NCBI RefSeq assembly: GCF_006717075.1
Contig: NZ_VFQC01000001.1
Coordinates: 1,783,501-1,847,500, forward strand
Origin: Haloactinospora alba
GTDB taxonomy: Bacteria > Actinomycetota > Actinomycetes > Streptosporangiales > Streptosporangiaceae
DNA length: 64,000 nucleotides
Reading direction: 5' to 3'
Below the pieces are notes generated by a model. That model made no database searches. It worked only from the letters and a program-made list of their open reading frames with translations, and had not been told where the DNA came from. Below, piece by piece: positions 1-8,975 of this stretch. The translations under genes and the position numbers were made by a program. Within the stretch, counting starts at the first letter, position 1; each line of letters begins with the position of its first letter.

Positions 1-90
1 GTGTGCCACTGGTCGCACACGTTCCGCCTCCGCGATCGGAGAGTTGGCGTCGCCCATGTGGATCGGGGAGAGGTCGTCGCGGTCCGTCAC
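1..90 (-). CDS. 5' end of an unidentified gene running off the left edge
   Basis: Reading leftwards from a GTG at 90 gives 30 uninterrupted codons to the window edge, beginning (M)TDRDDLSPIHMGDANSPI. A GGGAG lies about 10 bases upstream of the GTG and the A+T-richer stretch beyond it could hold the promoter. The composition is ordinary for a coding N-terminus. The product cannot be recognised from so short a piece, and the call rests on frame, start and ribosome-binding site only. Confidence 0.4.
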   Translation of the reverse strand, partial: MTDRDDLSPIHMGDANSPIAEAERVRPVAH

Positions 91-753
91 CGTTCGATGC
101 TCCCGCGAAACATAGCAAAAAGCACCCGTATCCCACGGCTTTTCGTCAATGGACGTGACAACTGGCCGGAGGTGCGCCCCTCCCACACCATCACGGACGA
201 GAAACCCCACAAAAGGTCATCAATGCTCCAAAATCATGTATAACGCAATTTATGCATGAAAAGTACGATCGACCATAAAGCGGTAGAGGGGGGATGAAAG
301 GGGCAGAACAAGCCAACAACAGGACCGGCAGGCGAACCGGTGCGTACCAGTTCGCAACCGTGCCGAACCGACCCTTGGCTGTCTTGCTGTCCTTTCGCCG
401 AACAGGGCGCGGCACGGGCTGCACCCACGGGACACGGACAGGTGCGACGACGCGTACGACAAATCGGCGATGCCGAGGAACCGGCAGAATCCAGCACGGC
501 ATCGGCGGCGCCGCGGAACACGTCGGAGGCGCCCGCGCCGTTCACCGCACCCGACACACCGCGACACGACGAGCCGCCGAAGCGGCCCGGGCGCCGGTCG
601 CATGCCGCTGTGCCAGCGGAACGCACCGCCGACAGAACGGCCCTCAACCCCTCTCGCTCCCACCTCCCAAACACGCCGATAAGAAACATTATGTAAAGTA
701 ATACGGGTGCGGCACTTCCCCGGCGGGCGCCGTAGGGCAGTTATCCTGCAAGG
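91..753. other. intergenic region without a convincing gene
   Basis: About 660 bases between the edge gene and the small zinc-ribbon gene. Positions 215-290 and 680-705 are A+T-rich and could be promoters for the leftward gene and for the gene at 754. The G+C-rich middle is open in several frames on both strands, but every translation is Arg/Pro/Ala-rich with no domain and no credible ribosome-binding site. I see no tRNA-like fold. Confidence 0.5.
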
Positions 754-939
754 ATGGACCTTACGATCGTGTGCCAGGGGTGCCAAGGAAGTGGCCTACG
801 CGTGAACGTCGTCGGTTACACCGGTAGCGACCTCTACGGCGAGATGGTGGTGCCGCGGCCCTGCGGTGACTGCCACGGCTCCGGACGGATCCTGACCACG
901 GGATGGTCGGCTGTTCCCGACCCCGGTGACACCGCGTGA
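754..939 (+). CDS. mini zinc-ribbon protein with two CxxCxGxG motifs
   Basis: A 61-residue protein with CQGCQGSG near residue 8 and CGDCHGSG near residue 40. These are two copies of the CxxCxGxG unit found in the DnaJ cysteine-rich region, so a single zinc-binding ribbon is likely. It has no J-domain or substrate-binding domain, signal peptide or membrane segment. A TATCCT lies about 9 bases before the ATG, which suggests a leaderless mRNA with a -10 element and no Shine-Dalgarno. Function is unknown. Related short ribbon proteins occur in actinobacteria, and a role in protein or RNA binding is only a guess. Confidence 0.75.
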   Translation: MDLTIVCQGCQGSGLRVNVVGYTGSDLYGEMVVPRPCGDCHGSGRILTTGWSAVPDPGDTA

Positions 940-956
940 GCGTTCCCCGCACCGAA

Positions 957-1970
957 TCACCCGAGTCGTAACCAGCCGGTACGTACGTGCCACTGCCCGC
1001 CGTTGCGGAGATGTTCCACAACCGCGCGTTCCAACCGGGTCCGTTGCGGGGCCTCGTCCGGTCTGACCTCGGGCATGCCGAACACGAACCGGAAGACGTC
1101 GGTGTTCCCGGGGTTCTGGCGTTCCACCAGCGTGAACCGCCGCTGGAACGCCATGATGTTGCTCGCGGGATCCAGGTACTCGGCGAGCTGCGGGTCCAGC
1201 AACCATGACGTGCACGTCGCCACCGGATAGTCCGTGCCGAGACACGAGCGGAAGAACGGGCGGGCGCGCGTCAGCGACTCCTCCACTCCCCGAGCGTCCA
1301 ATGGCCCTTCCGCCGGGATATGGACGCGGAGCGCTGGTTGGCCGGGGTGCAGTTCCGCGGGCAGGGAGGCCGCTTCCGAGGCGGGGTACCATGTCACGGC
1401 CGCCTGCTCGGCCAGAACGTTGGGTTCGAACTGCAGGCGCCCCAAGGCGTACAGGCCGGCCCGGAAGTGCAGCGCTATCCAGGACGCGGTCTCCAGCCCC
1501 ACACGGCCGAACATCCTGCGTGTCTGGGCGACGTGGCGCCCAACGTCCCCCAGGGTCGCTGCCGTGGCCTCCCATGGAACACCGAGCCGACGGTGAACCT
1601 CCGCCAGGTGGGGCACGGCGGCCGCGAAAGCGAACACGGAAGCGCACCGTAGCCGCGGATCGTCGGCCTCCACCAGGGCGGGCCAGTGACGCCACTCCGG
1701 CGTTCGGGTGTACAGGTCGGCGACCACCTGGGCGTACATGCGCTCCAGCAGCCACCACAGTTCCGGCGGCCACGAGTCATCGGGCCACCAGTGCACGAGT
1801 TCGGTGGCGTCCTCGTCGGCCAGTCCGAAGACGGAAAGCGCACCGCTTGCCTCCCAACGGGGCGGAAGCGGCACTCCTCCGGACGGTCGCGGCAACTGTG
1901 CGGCCTGGTACAGCCACGCCTCCGTCGTCTCCGAGAGACCGAAGCGTTCGACGACAGTATCGGTGTCCAT
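957..1970 (-). CDS. acyltransferase-like protein with GNAT-like C-terminal domain
   Basis: A 337-residue soluble protein. The C-terminal half carries VHIPAEGPLDARGV, FFRSCLG, CTSWLLDPQLAEYL and SNIMAFQRRF, the pattern I associate with the actinobacterial acyltransferase family made of an N-terminal helical domain plus a GNAT-like C-terminal domain. The N-terminal part is Trp-rich and helical. Acyl donor and acceptor are not known, and no catalytic residue can be assigned. It diverges from the acyl-CoA synthetase at 2094, so the two may share a promoter region and perhaps an acyl-CoA substrate. That functional link is inference. Confidence 0.7.
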   Translation of the reverse strand: MDTDTVVERFGLSETTEAWLYQAAQLPRPSGGVPLPPRWEASGALSVFGLADEDATELVHWWPDDSWPPELWWLLERMYAQVVADLYTRTPEWRHWPALVEADDPRLRCASVFAFAAAVPHLAEVHRRLGVPWEATAATLGDVGRHVAQTRRMFGRVGLETASWIALHFRAGLYALGRLQFEPNVLAEQAAVTWYPASEAASLPAELHPGQPALRVHIPAEGPLDARGVEESLTRARPFFRSCLGTDYPVATCTSWLLDPQLAEYLDPASNIMAFQRRFTLVERQNPGNTDVFRFVFGMPEVRPDEAPQRTRLERAVVEHLRNGGQWHVRTGWLRLG

Positions 1971-2093
1971 TCCCCCATCGTCGCTGACGGCGACCGGTGT
2001 CGCCCAGAAATGAGGGCACCGTCACACACGGGAAATACTCTGGTGTTGGACCGTGCTGATCATGATGTTCCATCGAAAAGAGGACAAGCACCG

Positions 2094-3716
2094 ATGCCTG
2101 CTCCGGCGCAGCAAATCCATGACTGGCTAGCCACATACGACACCCCGGACACCTGTGTGGCCCACCTGCTGTGCGACCGCCATCCCGCCGACACCGTCGC
2201 CATCACCGAGATCGGTCCCGACCTGGGTTCTCGGGACCTCACCTACGGTGAACTCGCTCGGCGCTCCACCGAGCTCGCGGACGGCATGGCCCGACTGGGT
2301 GTCACGCGCGGCGACCATGTCGCCACGCTCATGGGCCGCGGTGCTGACCTGGCCGTTACGGCCCTGGCGCTGTGGCGTCTCGGAGCCGTGCACGTTCCTC
2401 TTTTCACCGCTCTCGCGCCTTCCGCCGTGGCCCTGCGCCTCACCGACCCCACCGTGGCTGTCGTCGTCTGTGACGACGACCAGCGGTTCAAACTGGACCC
2501 CGGCCCGGACATGCCCGCTGAGGCGCCATGGCACGTCGTGACCACCACAACGGCACCGTTGCGGGACGGGGACCACACACTCACCGGCCTCGCCGACCCC
2601 TCCGCTCCCCCGGTGCCGCCTGCGGCGGTCGGCGGGGCAGCACCCTTCATCCTGCTGTACACCTCGGGCACGGGTGGTTCCCCCCGCGGTGTCGAGGTGC
2701 CGGTACGGGCGCTGGCAGCGTTCCACGCCTACCACCATTACGGTCTCGACGTCACCGACGACGACGTGTACTGGAACACTGCCGACCCCGGCTGGGCCTA
2801 CGGGCTGTACTACGGCCTGGTCGCTCCCCTTCTCGCCGGTCACCGCACGCTGCAGCTCCGCGCTGGCTTCGACCCCGAACTGACCCTGGACGTACTCGCG
2901 ACCTTCGGGGTGACCAACATGGCTGCGGCTCCCACCGTCTACCGGACCCTGCGAGCCACGGTGAAGACCCTTCCGCCCGAGATCGCGCTCCGCTGCCTCT
3001 CCAGCGCCGGGGAACCGCTGACTCCCGACGTGGTGGACTGGGCCTTCGACACGTTCGGGGTGGCGCTACGCGAACACTACGGACAGAGCGAACTCGGCAT
3101 GTGCGCCGGACAGCACCACCATCCCGACGTCGCGACCGACCTTCGGGCGGCCTCGATAGGGCGTTCACTGCCCGGCTGGGACATGACCGTCCTGGATCCG
3201 GTTACCGACGAGGAAGCCCCCACCGGCAGCTTCGGGCGTGTCGCGGTGGACGTGGCGAACAGCCCCGCGATGTGGTTCACGGGATACCACGCCATGACCA
3301 CGGAGGCGACGGCGCCCTTCACCCCGGACGGCCGCTGGTACCTGACAGGAGACACCGGTAGCCAGGACGAGGACGGGTACCTGTTCTTCTCCGCCCGCGA
3401 CAACGACGTCATCCTCATGTCGGGATACCGCATCGGTCCCGCCGACGTGGAGTCAGCCCTGTTGCAGCACCCCGCCGTCGAGGAGACCGTGGTGTACGGG
3501 GTCCCCGACGAGCTACGCGGGCAGACCGTGGCCGCCAGCGTCGTGCTGGGGGCCGACGCGCACCCCACCGACGAGCTCGCCGAGGAACTCAAGGAACTGG
3601 TGCGCAACCGTTTCGCCGCACACGCCTATCCCCGCTACGTCACCTTCGTCACCGAGCTGCCACGCACCCCGTCCGGAAAGATCCGGCGTTCCCGGCTGCA
3701 CTTTCCCGTCCGATGA
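2094..3716 (+). CDS. AMP-forming acyl-CoA synthetase
   Basis: A 540-residue member of the ANL superfamily that activates a carboxylic acid to an acyl-adenylate and then the CoA thioester. It shows the phosphate-binding loop LLYTSGTGGSPRG near residue 187, YGQSE near 328, the TGD motif near 418, the hinge and core motif SGYRIGPADVES, and the C-terminal catalytic lysine in PSGKIRR near 528. The layout and the AWGLYYG-like central region (GWAYGLYYG) resemble acetyl/propionyl or medium-chain acyl-CoA synthetases, but the chain length cannot be told. The ATG at 2094 has AGAGGA 10-15 bases upstream. The reading frame stays open further upstream, but that part is a shadow of the gene at 957. Confidence 0.9.
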   Translation: MPAPAQQIHDWLATYDTPDTCVAHLLCDRHPADTVAITEIGPDLGSRDLTYGELARRSTELADGMARLGVTRGDHVATLMGRGADLAVTALALWRLGAVHVPLFTALAPSAVALRLTDPTVAVVVCDDDQRFKLDPGPDMPAEAPWHVVTTTTAPLRDGDHTLTGLADPSAPPVPPAAVGGAAPFILLYTSGTGGSPRGVEVPVRALAAFHAYHHYGLDVTDDDVYWNTADPGWAYGLYYGLVAPLLAGHRTLQLRAGFDPELTLDVLATFGVTNMAAAPTVYRTLRATVKTLPPEIALRCLSSAGEPLTPDVVDWAFDTFGVALREHYGQSELGMCAGQHHHPDVATDLRAASIGRSLPGWDMTVLDPVTDEEAPTGSFGRVAVDVANSPAMWFTGYHAMTTEATAPFTPDGRWYLTGDTGSQDEDGYLFFSARDNDVILMSGYRIGPADVESALLQHPAVEETVVYGVPDELRGQTVAASVVLGADAHPTDELAEELKELVRNRFAAHAYPRYVTFVTELPRTPSGKIRRSRLHFPVR

Positions 3717-3718
3717 CC

Positions 3719-3741
3719 CCGCCCCTAACGGGTCGGGGCGG
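3719..3741. terminator. short G+C hairpin between convergent genes
   Basis: CCGCCCC at 3719-3725 pairs with GGGGCGG at 3735-3741 around a 9-base loop. It starts two bases after the synthetase stop and covers the stop of the facing dehydratase gene, so it could end both transcripts. There is no U-tract. Confidence 0.4.
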
Positions 3742-4030
3742 CATCGGAGACGAGCTCATCGATCCGGGAAGCCATATCCAGATCCTGCTGGGTAACCCCA
3801 CCAGCGGCGTGCGTGGTCTGGTGGAAGGTGATCCGGTTGAACCGGATGTCCATGTCCGGATGGTGGTCGGCCTGTTCCGCGACATGCGCGACCGAGGTGA
3901 CAAGGTTGATGCCGCTCATGAAACTCGGCATCGCCACGGTTCGGCGAATCTCGTTGGACTCGGGATCCCACTCCCAGCCCTCCAACCGGGCCAGACCGTC
4001 CTGGATCTGCTGCTGCTCCAACAGGGCCAT
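3725..4030 (-). CDS. 4a-hydroxytetrahydrobiopterin dehydratase (PCD/DCoH family)
   Basis: A 101-residue protein of normal family length. It dehydrates pterin-4a-carbinolamine in recycling of the tetrahydropterin cofactor of aromatic amino acid hydroxylases. The diagnostic active-site region is visible as HVAEQADHHPDMDI followed by the THAAGGVTQQDLDMASRID block. The ATG at 4030 has an ideal AAGGAGG six bases upstream, and the in-frame codons before it are non-coding. No hydroxylase lies nearby. Some bacteria keep a PCD without one, and then its role is unclear. Confidence 0.92.
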   Translation of the reverse strand: MALLEQQQIQDGLARLEGWEWDPESNEIRRTVAMPSFMSGINLVTSVAHVAEQADHHPDMDIRFNRITFHQTTHAAGGVTQQDLDMASRIDELVSDAAPTR

Positions 4031-4147
4031 GTTGCCTCCTTCGCACACACGGGCAGGCAGGCGCACTCGTTGCGACCTGCCGTTGCAGCGGCAGGGTAAC
4101 CCCTCCTCCCCCGTCTTCGTGGGAAGAAGCACCCCCGAGGGGACACA

Positions 4148-4900
4148 TCAGGCCAACCCCTCAGGGTCCCGGGGGCTTCCGGGCGGGGAACCCTCCGAGG
4201 GAGCCGTCGGCGGCTCGCTGCTGGGCGACGGCTCCCGGGGAGATCCCGGCGACACCTGCGGATCGGCGTCCTCCTCCGGTTTCGGAGCCTCCACAGGGGA
4301 CGGCGGGGGCGAGGAGGGCTGCTGCCACGAGTTCACATCCGCCTGCTGCGACAACGACGACAGCAGGAAGTACAGCAGTACCAACAACACCGCGACCACC
4401 AGCAGCAGCGCCAGCACTCCCCACACCACCGACCGGGACGGCTGTGCGGCGACCGCTCCACCCGCCCCTTGCCCGCCACCCAGCCACGACCAACGTACGG
4501 CCGCGGGCGGGTGCTGGCTGCTGGCCCAGTGGGGAAGATACGACGGCGCTCCCCGCGGTGTCCCCCCGTCCGGAACGGTAACGGCCCTCAGGAACACCTC
4601 GGCACCCGGTTGTCCCGACCGGCGGCGGGCCGCCACCCACGGGGCGCTCGACCCGCCCGTGTTGCATGCCAGAACCTCCGGACGGTACCCGTGTTCGTCT
4701 CCGCCGTGCACGGCGGAGACGAACCGTTCCCACGCAGCCGCGTCACCCGCCGCCCCAGGGTGGAGCACCGCGACGCTCACCGACCGGCCCGCAGCGTCGC
4801 TGCCCGCGTACACCGTGCCGGCCGGTTCCACCCGGTCACGTCCCACCAGCCGAAAGGCCCCGACCTGACGTGGATCAGTATCATTCAGCGGCATCGACAC
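4148..4900 (-). CDS. single-span membrane protein with truncated kinase N-lobe-like domain
   Basis: A 250-residue protein. Residues 10-70 read GAFRLVGRDRVEPAGTVYAG, then GRSVSVAVLHPG and WERFVSAV, which align by eye with the N-lobe of an actinobacterial Ser/Thr kinase such as the one at 50599-52320. The glycine loop is broken and the VAIK lysine is absent. No HRD or DFG part follows. Residues about 155-180 form one hydrophobic span, then comes a tail rich in Pro, Ser and Glu. It is probably a non-catalytic sensor or scaffold, with kinase descent inferred. The start could also be the ATG at 4894. It diverges from the MoxR operon. Confidence 0.7.
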   Translation of the reverse strand: MSMPLNDTDPRQVGAFRLVGRDRVEPAGTVYAGSDAAGRSVSVAVLHPGAAGDAAAWERFVSAVHGGDEHGYRPEVLACNTGGSSAPWVAARRRSGQPGAEVFLRAVTVPDGGTPRGAPSYLPHWASSQHPPAAVRWSWLGGGQGAGGAVAAQPSRSVVWGVLALLLVVAVLLVLLYFLLSSLSQQADVNSWQQPSSPPPSPVEAPKPEEDADPQVSPGSPREPSPSSEPPTAPSEGSPPGSPRDPEGLA

Positions 4901-5069
4901 GCCTGGCTACCGCCCTCCCGGCGCACACACCCGGCCGTGAAACCGCGCCACCCCCACGCCTTCACCCCTCACAACGGAACAGCCAGGTAACATCACCGAC
5001 ACGCGTTCATAAACGTACCCGGCACCAGCGGAGCTAAGACAGCCGCCAGCGGTTGAAAGGCAGAAACAC

Positions 5070-6125
5070 ATGCCGGAAGAGCCCCTCCCCCTGCACGACA
5101 CGGAAACCGCGACAGACAACAGCGACAGACAGGGTGACTCCACCCGGCTGCTTCGTGCCGCGCTACACGAGGTTTCCACCGTTATCGTCGGCCAGAACCA
5201 GATGGTGGAACGCTGCCTGATAACACTCATAGCCAACGGGCACTGCCTCCTCGAAGGGGTGCCCGGAATAGCCAAGACCCTGGCGGTCTCCACCCTGGCC
5301 AAAGTAACCGGTGGCTCCTTCACCCGCCTGCAGTTCACTCCCGACCTGGTTCCCTCCGACATTGTCGGGACCCGCGTCTACCACCCCTCAACCGAACAGT
5401 TCAACGTCGAACTCGGCCCCGTGTTCGTCAACTTCGTCCTCGCCGACGAGATCAACCGCGCCCCGGCCAAAGTCCAGTCATCCCTGCTCGAGGTCATGGC
5501 GGAAAAGCAGGTCTCGCTGGGAGGAAACACGTACCAGCTCCCCCACCCCTTCGTCGTCATCGCCGCCCAGAACCCCGTCGAGTCGGAAGGTGTCTACCCA
5601 CTGCCCGAAGCGCAGCGTGACCGTTTCCTCATGAAGATCACCGTCCCCCACCCCCAAGCACACGAGGAAATGGAAATCCTGCGCCGGATGAGTGCCGACC
5701 CCCCGACGGCACACCGGATACTCGACCCGGTGACCCTGCGGGAGCTCCAACAGGACGCGCAGAAAGTACACGTGCACCAGCTCATCGCCGACTACATCGT
5801 GCGCCTCGTCATGGCAACCCGCGAGCCGGGGAACTACGGCGTCCCCGACCTCACACACGTCGTGGAGATCGGCGCCAGCCCACGCGCCACCCTGGGGCTC
5901 GTCGCGGCCGCACGCGCGCTGGCCCTCATCCGCGGGCGCGACTACGTACTACCCGACGACGTGCACCAGCTCGCCCACGACATCATGGGACACCGGCTCA
6001 TCCTCACATTCGACGCCCTCGCCGACGGCATAACCCCTCACCACGTCATCGACCAGATCCTGGCCACCGTTCCCCCACCACGCGTCATCTGGGACACCCC
6101 CGCAACCGCGACGACCGTCAACTAG
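5070..6125 (+). CDS. MoxR-family AAA+ ATPase
   Basis: A 351-residue AAA+ protein of the MoxR group, chaperone-like ATPases that assemble or activate VWA-domain partners. Walker A GVPGIAKT is near residue 63, Walker B and sensor region VLADEINRAPAKVQSSLLE near 122, followed by ATQNP-like AAQNPVE and the PLPEAQRDRF arginine-finger region. The ATG follows AAAGGCAG. It opens a three-gene unit with DUF58 (12 bases downstream) and a VWA membrane protein, the classic MoxR-DUF58-VWA arrangement. The client of this copy is not evident. Confidence 0.93.
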   Translation: MPEEPLPLHDTETATDNSDRQGDSTRLLRAALHEVSTVIVGQNQMVERCLITLIANGHCLLEGVPGIAKTLAVSTLAKVTGGSFTRLQFTPDLVPSDIVGTRVYHPSTEQFNVELGPVFVNFVLADEINRAPAKVQSSLLEVMAEKQVSLGGNTYQLPHPFVVIAAQNPVESEGVYPLPEAQRDRFLMKITVPHPQAHEEMEILRRMSADPPTAHRILDPVTLRELQQDAQKVHVHQLIADYIVRLVMATREPGNYGVPDLTHVVEIGASPRATLGLVAAARALALIRGRDYVLPDDVHQLAHDIMGHRLILTFDALADGITPHHVIDQILATVPPPRVIWDTPATATTVN

Positions 6126-6137
6126 ACAGCACCAGAG

Positions 6138-7115
6138 ATGCCACCCACCACACGCGCAGCCATCCCCATAGACCGGGAACTCACCGCGGCCCTGCGCCAC
6201 CTGGACCTGCGTGTCGTACGCCGGCTGGAGGGGCTGCTACACGGCGAACACCCCGGCCTACGCGTAGGCCCCGGAAGCGAACCGGCGGAAGCACGCGTCT
6301 ACCACCCCGGCGAAGACGACATACGGCTCATGGACTGGGCGGTGACCGCACGCACCACAACACCGCACGTACGCGACCCCGTCGCCGACCACGAGCTGGA
6401 AAGCTGGACCCTGCTCGACCTCTCAGCCAGCATGGACTTCGGAACCGCCCACCAGGAAAAACGCGAGGTCGCCATGGGAGCGCTCGCCGCACTCACAATG
6501 CTGACCCAACGCGTGGGAGACCGCTTCGGTGTCCACTTCCTCCACAACGGACGCATCCGCCGCTGGCCAGCGCGCTCGGGAAAAGCAGCACTCATCACCC
6601 TGCTCGCGACGATCAAGGCCGCCCCACGCGACGCTCGGCCCACCGCGGACACACCAAACACAACCTCCCTGCCCGAAGCCCTGCACGACATGGCCCGCTC
6701 CCACCCCCGCCGAGGGCTGCGCATCATCATCTCCGACTTCCTCGACACCCCACCCGAGGCGAACCGCGACTCCCCCGCCTCCTGGGAACGTCCCCTGCGT
6801 CACATCTCGGCCCGCCACCAGACACTCGCTGTCACCGTCTCCGACCCCCGCGAAACCGACCTGCCCGCCATGGGACTCGTCCCCATGACCGACCCGGAAA
6901 CCGGAAAAGTCCGAGAAGTACACCTCACCCCGGCCCTCCGCGACACCTTCCACCGGGCAGCCACGGCACAACGCCAAGCCATCCACGACGGCCTCCGCCG
7001 ATGCGGCGTGGAACACATAGCACTACGCACCGACCGCGACTGGGTCGCCGACATCGCCCGATTCGTCACCCAGCAACGACGCAGCGTCCACAACACACCA
7101 CCGATCCCCCGCTGA
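6138..7115 (+). CDS. DUF58 domain protein
   Basis: A 325-residue protein whose hallmark is DDIRLMDWAVTARTTTPHVR near residue 60, the DUF58 signature, followed by a VWA-like fold starting at LLDLSASMDFG near residue 93. DUF58 proteins are the regular partner of MoxR ATPases and are thought to act as adaptors in assembling envelope or enzyme complexes. It lies 12 bases after moxR and 46 before the VWA gene. Unlike many DUF58 proteins it shows no N-terminal pair of membrane spans, so it is probably cytoplasmic. Confidence 0.9.
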   Translation: MPPTTRAAIPIDRELTAALRHLDLRVVRRLEGLLHGEHPGLRVGPGSEPAEARVYHPGEDDIRLMDWAVTARTTTPHVRDPVADHELESWTLLDLSASMDFGTAHQEKREVAMGALAALTMLTQRVGDRFGVHFLHNGRIRRWPARSGKAALITLLATIKAAPRDARPTADTPNTTSLPEALHDMARSHPRRGLRIIISDFLDTPPEANRDSPASWERPLRHISARHQTLAVTVSDPRETDLPAMGLVPMTDPETGKVREVHLTPALRDTFHRAATAQRQAIHDGLRRCGVEHIALRTDRDWVADIARFVTQQRRSVHNTPPIPR

Positions 7116-7161
7116 CACCACCACGAGACCCCACTCCCGGCGAGGAAGAGAGGAAAAGCGG

Positions 7162-8124
7162 GTGACCGTCCTCGGAATGACCTTCCTAGCCCCACGATGG
7201 CTATGGCTACTACTCGCCCTCGCCGCCCTCATCGCCGTATACCTGTGGCTACAATCCCGCCGCACCCACTACACGCTCCGCTTCACCAACCTCGCCCTCC
7301 TCGACCGCGTCGCCCCCAACCGGCCGAAATGGCGCCGACACGTCCCCGCAGCCCTGTTCTGCGCCACCATAGGCCTGATGATCACGGCCCTCGCCCGCCC
7401 CGCCCTACCGGTGGACGTCCCCCGCGAACGCGCCACCATCATGGTCGCCATAGACGTCTCACCCTCCATGGTCGCCAACGACGTCGAACCAGACCGGATC
7501 AGCGCCGCCAAGGAATCCGCCAAAGGCTTCGTCAACGCACTCCCCGACAGGTTCAACGTGGGCATGGTCGCCTTCTCCTCCTCCGCCAGCGTCGTCTCCT
7601 CCCCCACACGCGACCACAAAGCCGTCACCGACTCCATCGAAACCCTGCGGATCTCCACCGGAACAGCGATCGGCGAAGGAGTATTCACCTCACTACAGGC
7701 CATCCAGTCCTACGACACCGAAGAACAGTCCGACCTCCCGCCCTCAGCGGTAGTACTGCTCTCCGACGGAGAGAACACCAGCGGCCGCTCCGTAACCGAA
7801 GCCAGCAGAGCCGCCTCCGAAGCCAACATCCCGGTATCCACCATCGCCTTCGGAACCGAGAAAGCACTCGTCGAGATCAACGGAGAACAGGTACCGGCCG
7901 ACATCGACAAGGACGCCCTCCACCAACTCGCCGACCACACCGACGGCCACTTCTACGAAGCGGAATCCGAAGCAGAACTCACCGACGTCTACTCCGACAT
8001 CGGATCCTCCCTGGGAACCGAAACCGTCAACAAGAACATCGCCAACCGCTTCCTCATCGCGGCACTACTACTCGCCGCCGCCACCGCCACGACCTCACTG
8101 CTCTGGTTCCAACGGCTACCCTGA
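7162..8124 (+). CDS. VWA-domain membrane protein (BatA-like)
   Basis: A 320-residue protein with membrane spans at residues about 10-30 and 66-82, a von Willebrand factor A domain from about residue 92 with the metal-site motif DVSPSM (DxSxS), and a last span near residues 295-313. This is the BatA/aerotolerance-type topology with the VWA domain between anchors. It is the third gene of the MoxR-DUF58 operon and the likely substrate or effector of the ATPase. Start GTG 7162 is preceded by GAGAGGAAA. Only one VWA protein is present where many operons encode two. Confidence 0.9.
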   Translation: MTVLGMTFLAPRWLWLLLALAALIAVYLWLQSRRTHYTLRFTNLALLDRVAPNRPKWRRHVPAALFCATIGLMITALARPALPVDVPRERATIMVAIDVSPSMVANDVEPDRISAAKESAKGFVNALPDRFNVGMVAFSSSASVVSSPTRDHKAVTDSIETLRISTGTAIGEGVFTSLQAIQSYDTEEQSDLPPSAVVLLSDGENTSGRSVTEASRAASEANIPVSTIAFGTEKALVEINGEQVPADIDKDALHQLADHTDGHFYEAESEAELTDVYSDIGSSLGTETVNKNIANRFLIAALLLAAATATTSLLWFQRLP

Positions 8125-8210
8125 ACCACCGGGGCGGCGCTACGGTACGCAGCCGAGAACCGGTAGCGTGGGGATGTTTGCCCTGCTACCGGACGCGATG
8201 GGAAAGTACG

Positions 8211-8975
8211 ATGCGAGATAGCCGCACCGCGCCAACCGTGATCTTCTTCGATCTCGACGACACCCTGCTCGACGACCGCGCGGCCAGCTCAGCCGGCCTG
8301 CGCGCACTCATGGAACGGGTGGGACACCCCAGCTTCACCGCCGCACGCCACCTGTGGGACGTACAGACCGACATCTCGTTCGGCGCCTACATCACCGGAC
8401 GCCTCAGCTTCCAGGAACAGCGCCGCGAACGGGTCCGGGCCCTCACCACCCAGGCAGGCAACTCCCAGATCTCCGACGCCGAGTGCGACGAGCTTTACCA
8501 GGTCTACCTGCAAGCCCACCGTGCCTCCTGGCACACTTTCGACGACGTGGCCCCGGCACTCAGCCGGATCGCCACCCTCGGCATCGGACTCGGCGTCATC
8601 ACCAACGGAGTCGAAACCCTGCAACGGGAGAAACTCACAGCCCTGGGGATCATCAACCAGTTCCACGACATCGTCTGCGCCGACGCCGTCGGAGTGGGAA
8701 AACCCGACGCGCGGGTCTTCGAGATCGCCTGCCAACGGCTCGGCGTCGCCCCTCACCAGTGCTGGCACGTCGGCGACCAGATGCGGGCCGACGCCCTCGG
8801 GGCAGTGGCAGCGGGCCTCCGCCCCATCCTGGTCAACCGCTACGGTCAGCACACCGGGCCGAACAACGAAGCACCCAGTGACATCACCGCGATCGAAAAA
8901 CTGGACGATCTGGTCGACCTCGCAGGAGGTGGCGGCCCCACAGCAGTGCCCAAGGCCGAAACGGAACTGCAATGA
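8211..8975 (+). CDS. HAD-superfamily hydrolase
   Basis: A 254-residue phosphatase-type HAD protein. Motif I is FFDLDDTLLDD (nucleophile and acid/base aspartates, residues about 11-20), motif II threonine is in ITNGV near 130, the motif III lysine in GKPDAR near 163, and motif IV is GDQMRAD near 188. A helical cap lies between I and II. It is similar in layout to YjjG/epoxide-hydrolase-like HADs. The substrate is unknown, probably a small phosphorylated metabolite. The stop overlaps the next start (ATGA), so it is translationally coupled to a Nudix hydrolase, which hints at nucleotide or sugar-phosphate clearance. Confidence 0.9.
   Translation: MRDSRTAPTVIFFDLDDTLLDDRAASSAGLRALMERVGHPSFTAARHLWDVQTDISFGAYITGRLSFQEQRRERVRALTTQAGNSQISDAECDELYQVYLQAHRASWHTFDDVAPALSRIATLGIGLGVITNGVETLQREKLTALGIINQFHDIVCADAVGVGKPDARVFEIACQRLGVAPHQCWHVGDQMRADALGAVAAGLRPILVNRYGQHTGPNNEAPSDITAIEKLDDLVDLAGGGGPTAVPKAETELQ

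Noticed and set aside
234-786. Overlapping open frames on both strands in the left gap
   Set aside because: All are Arg/Pro/Ala-rich, lack ribosome-binding sites and conserve nothing recognisable.
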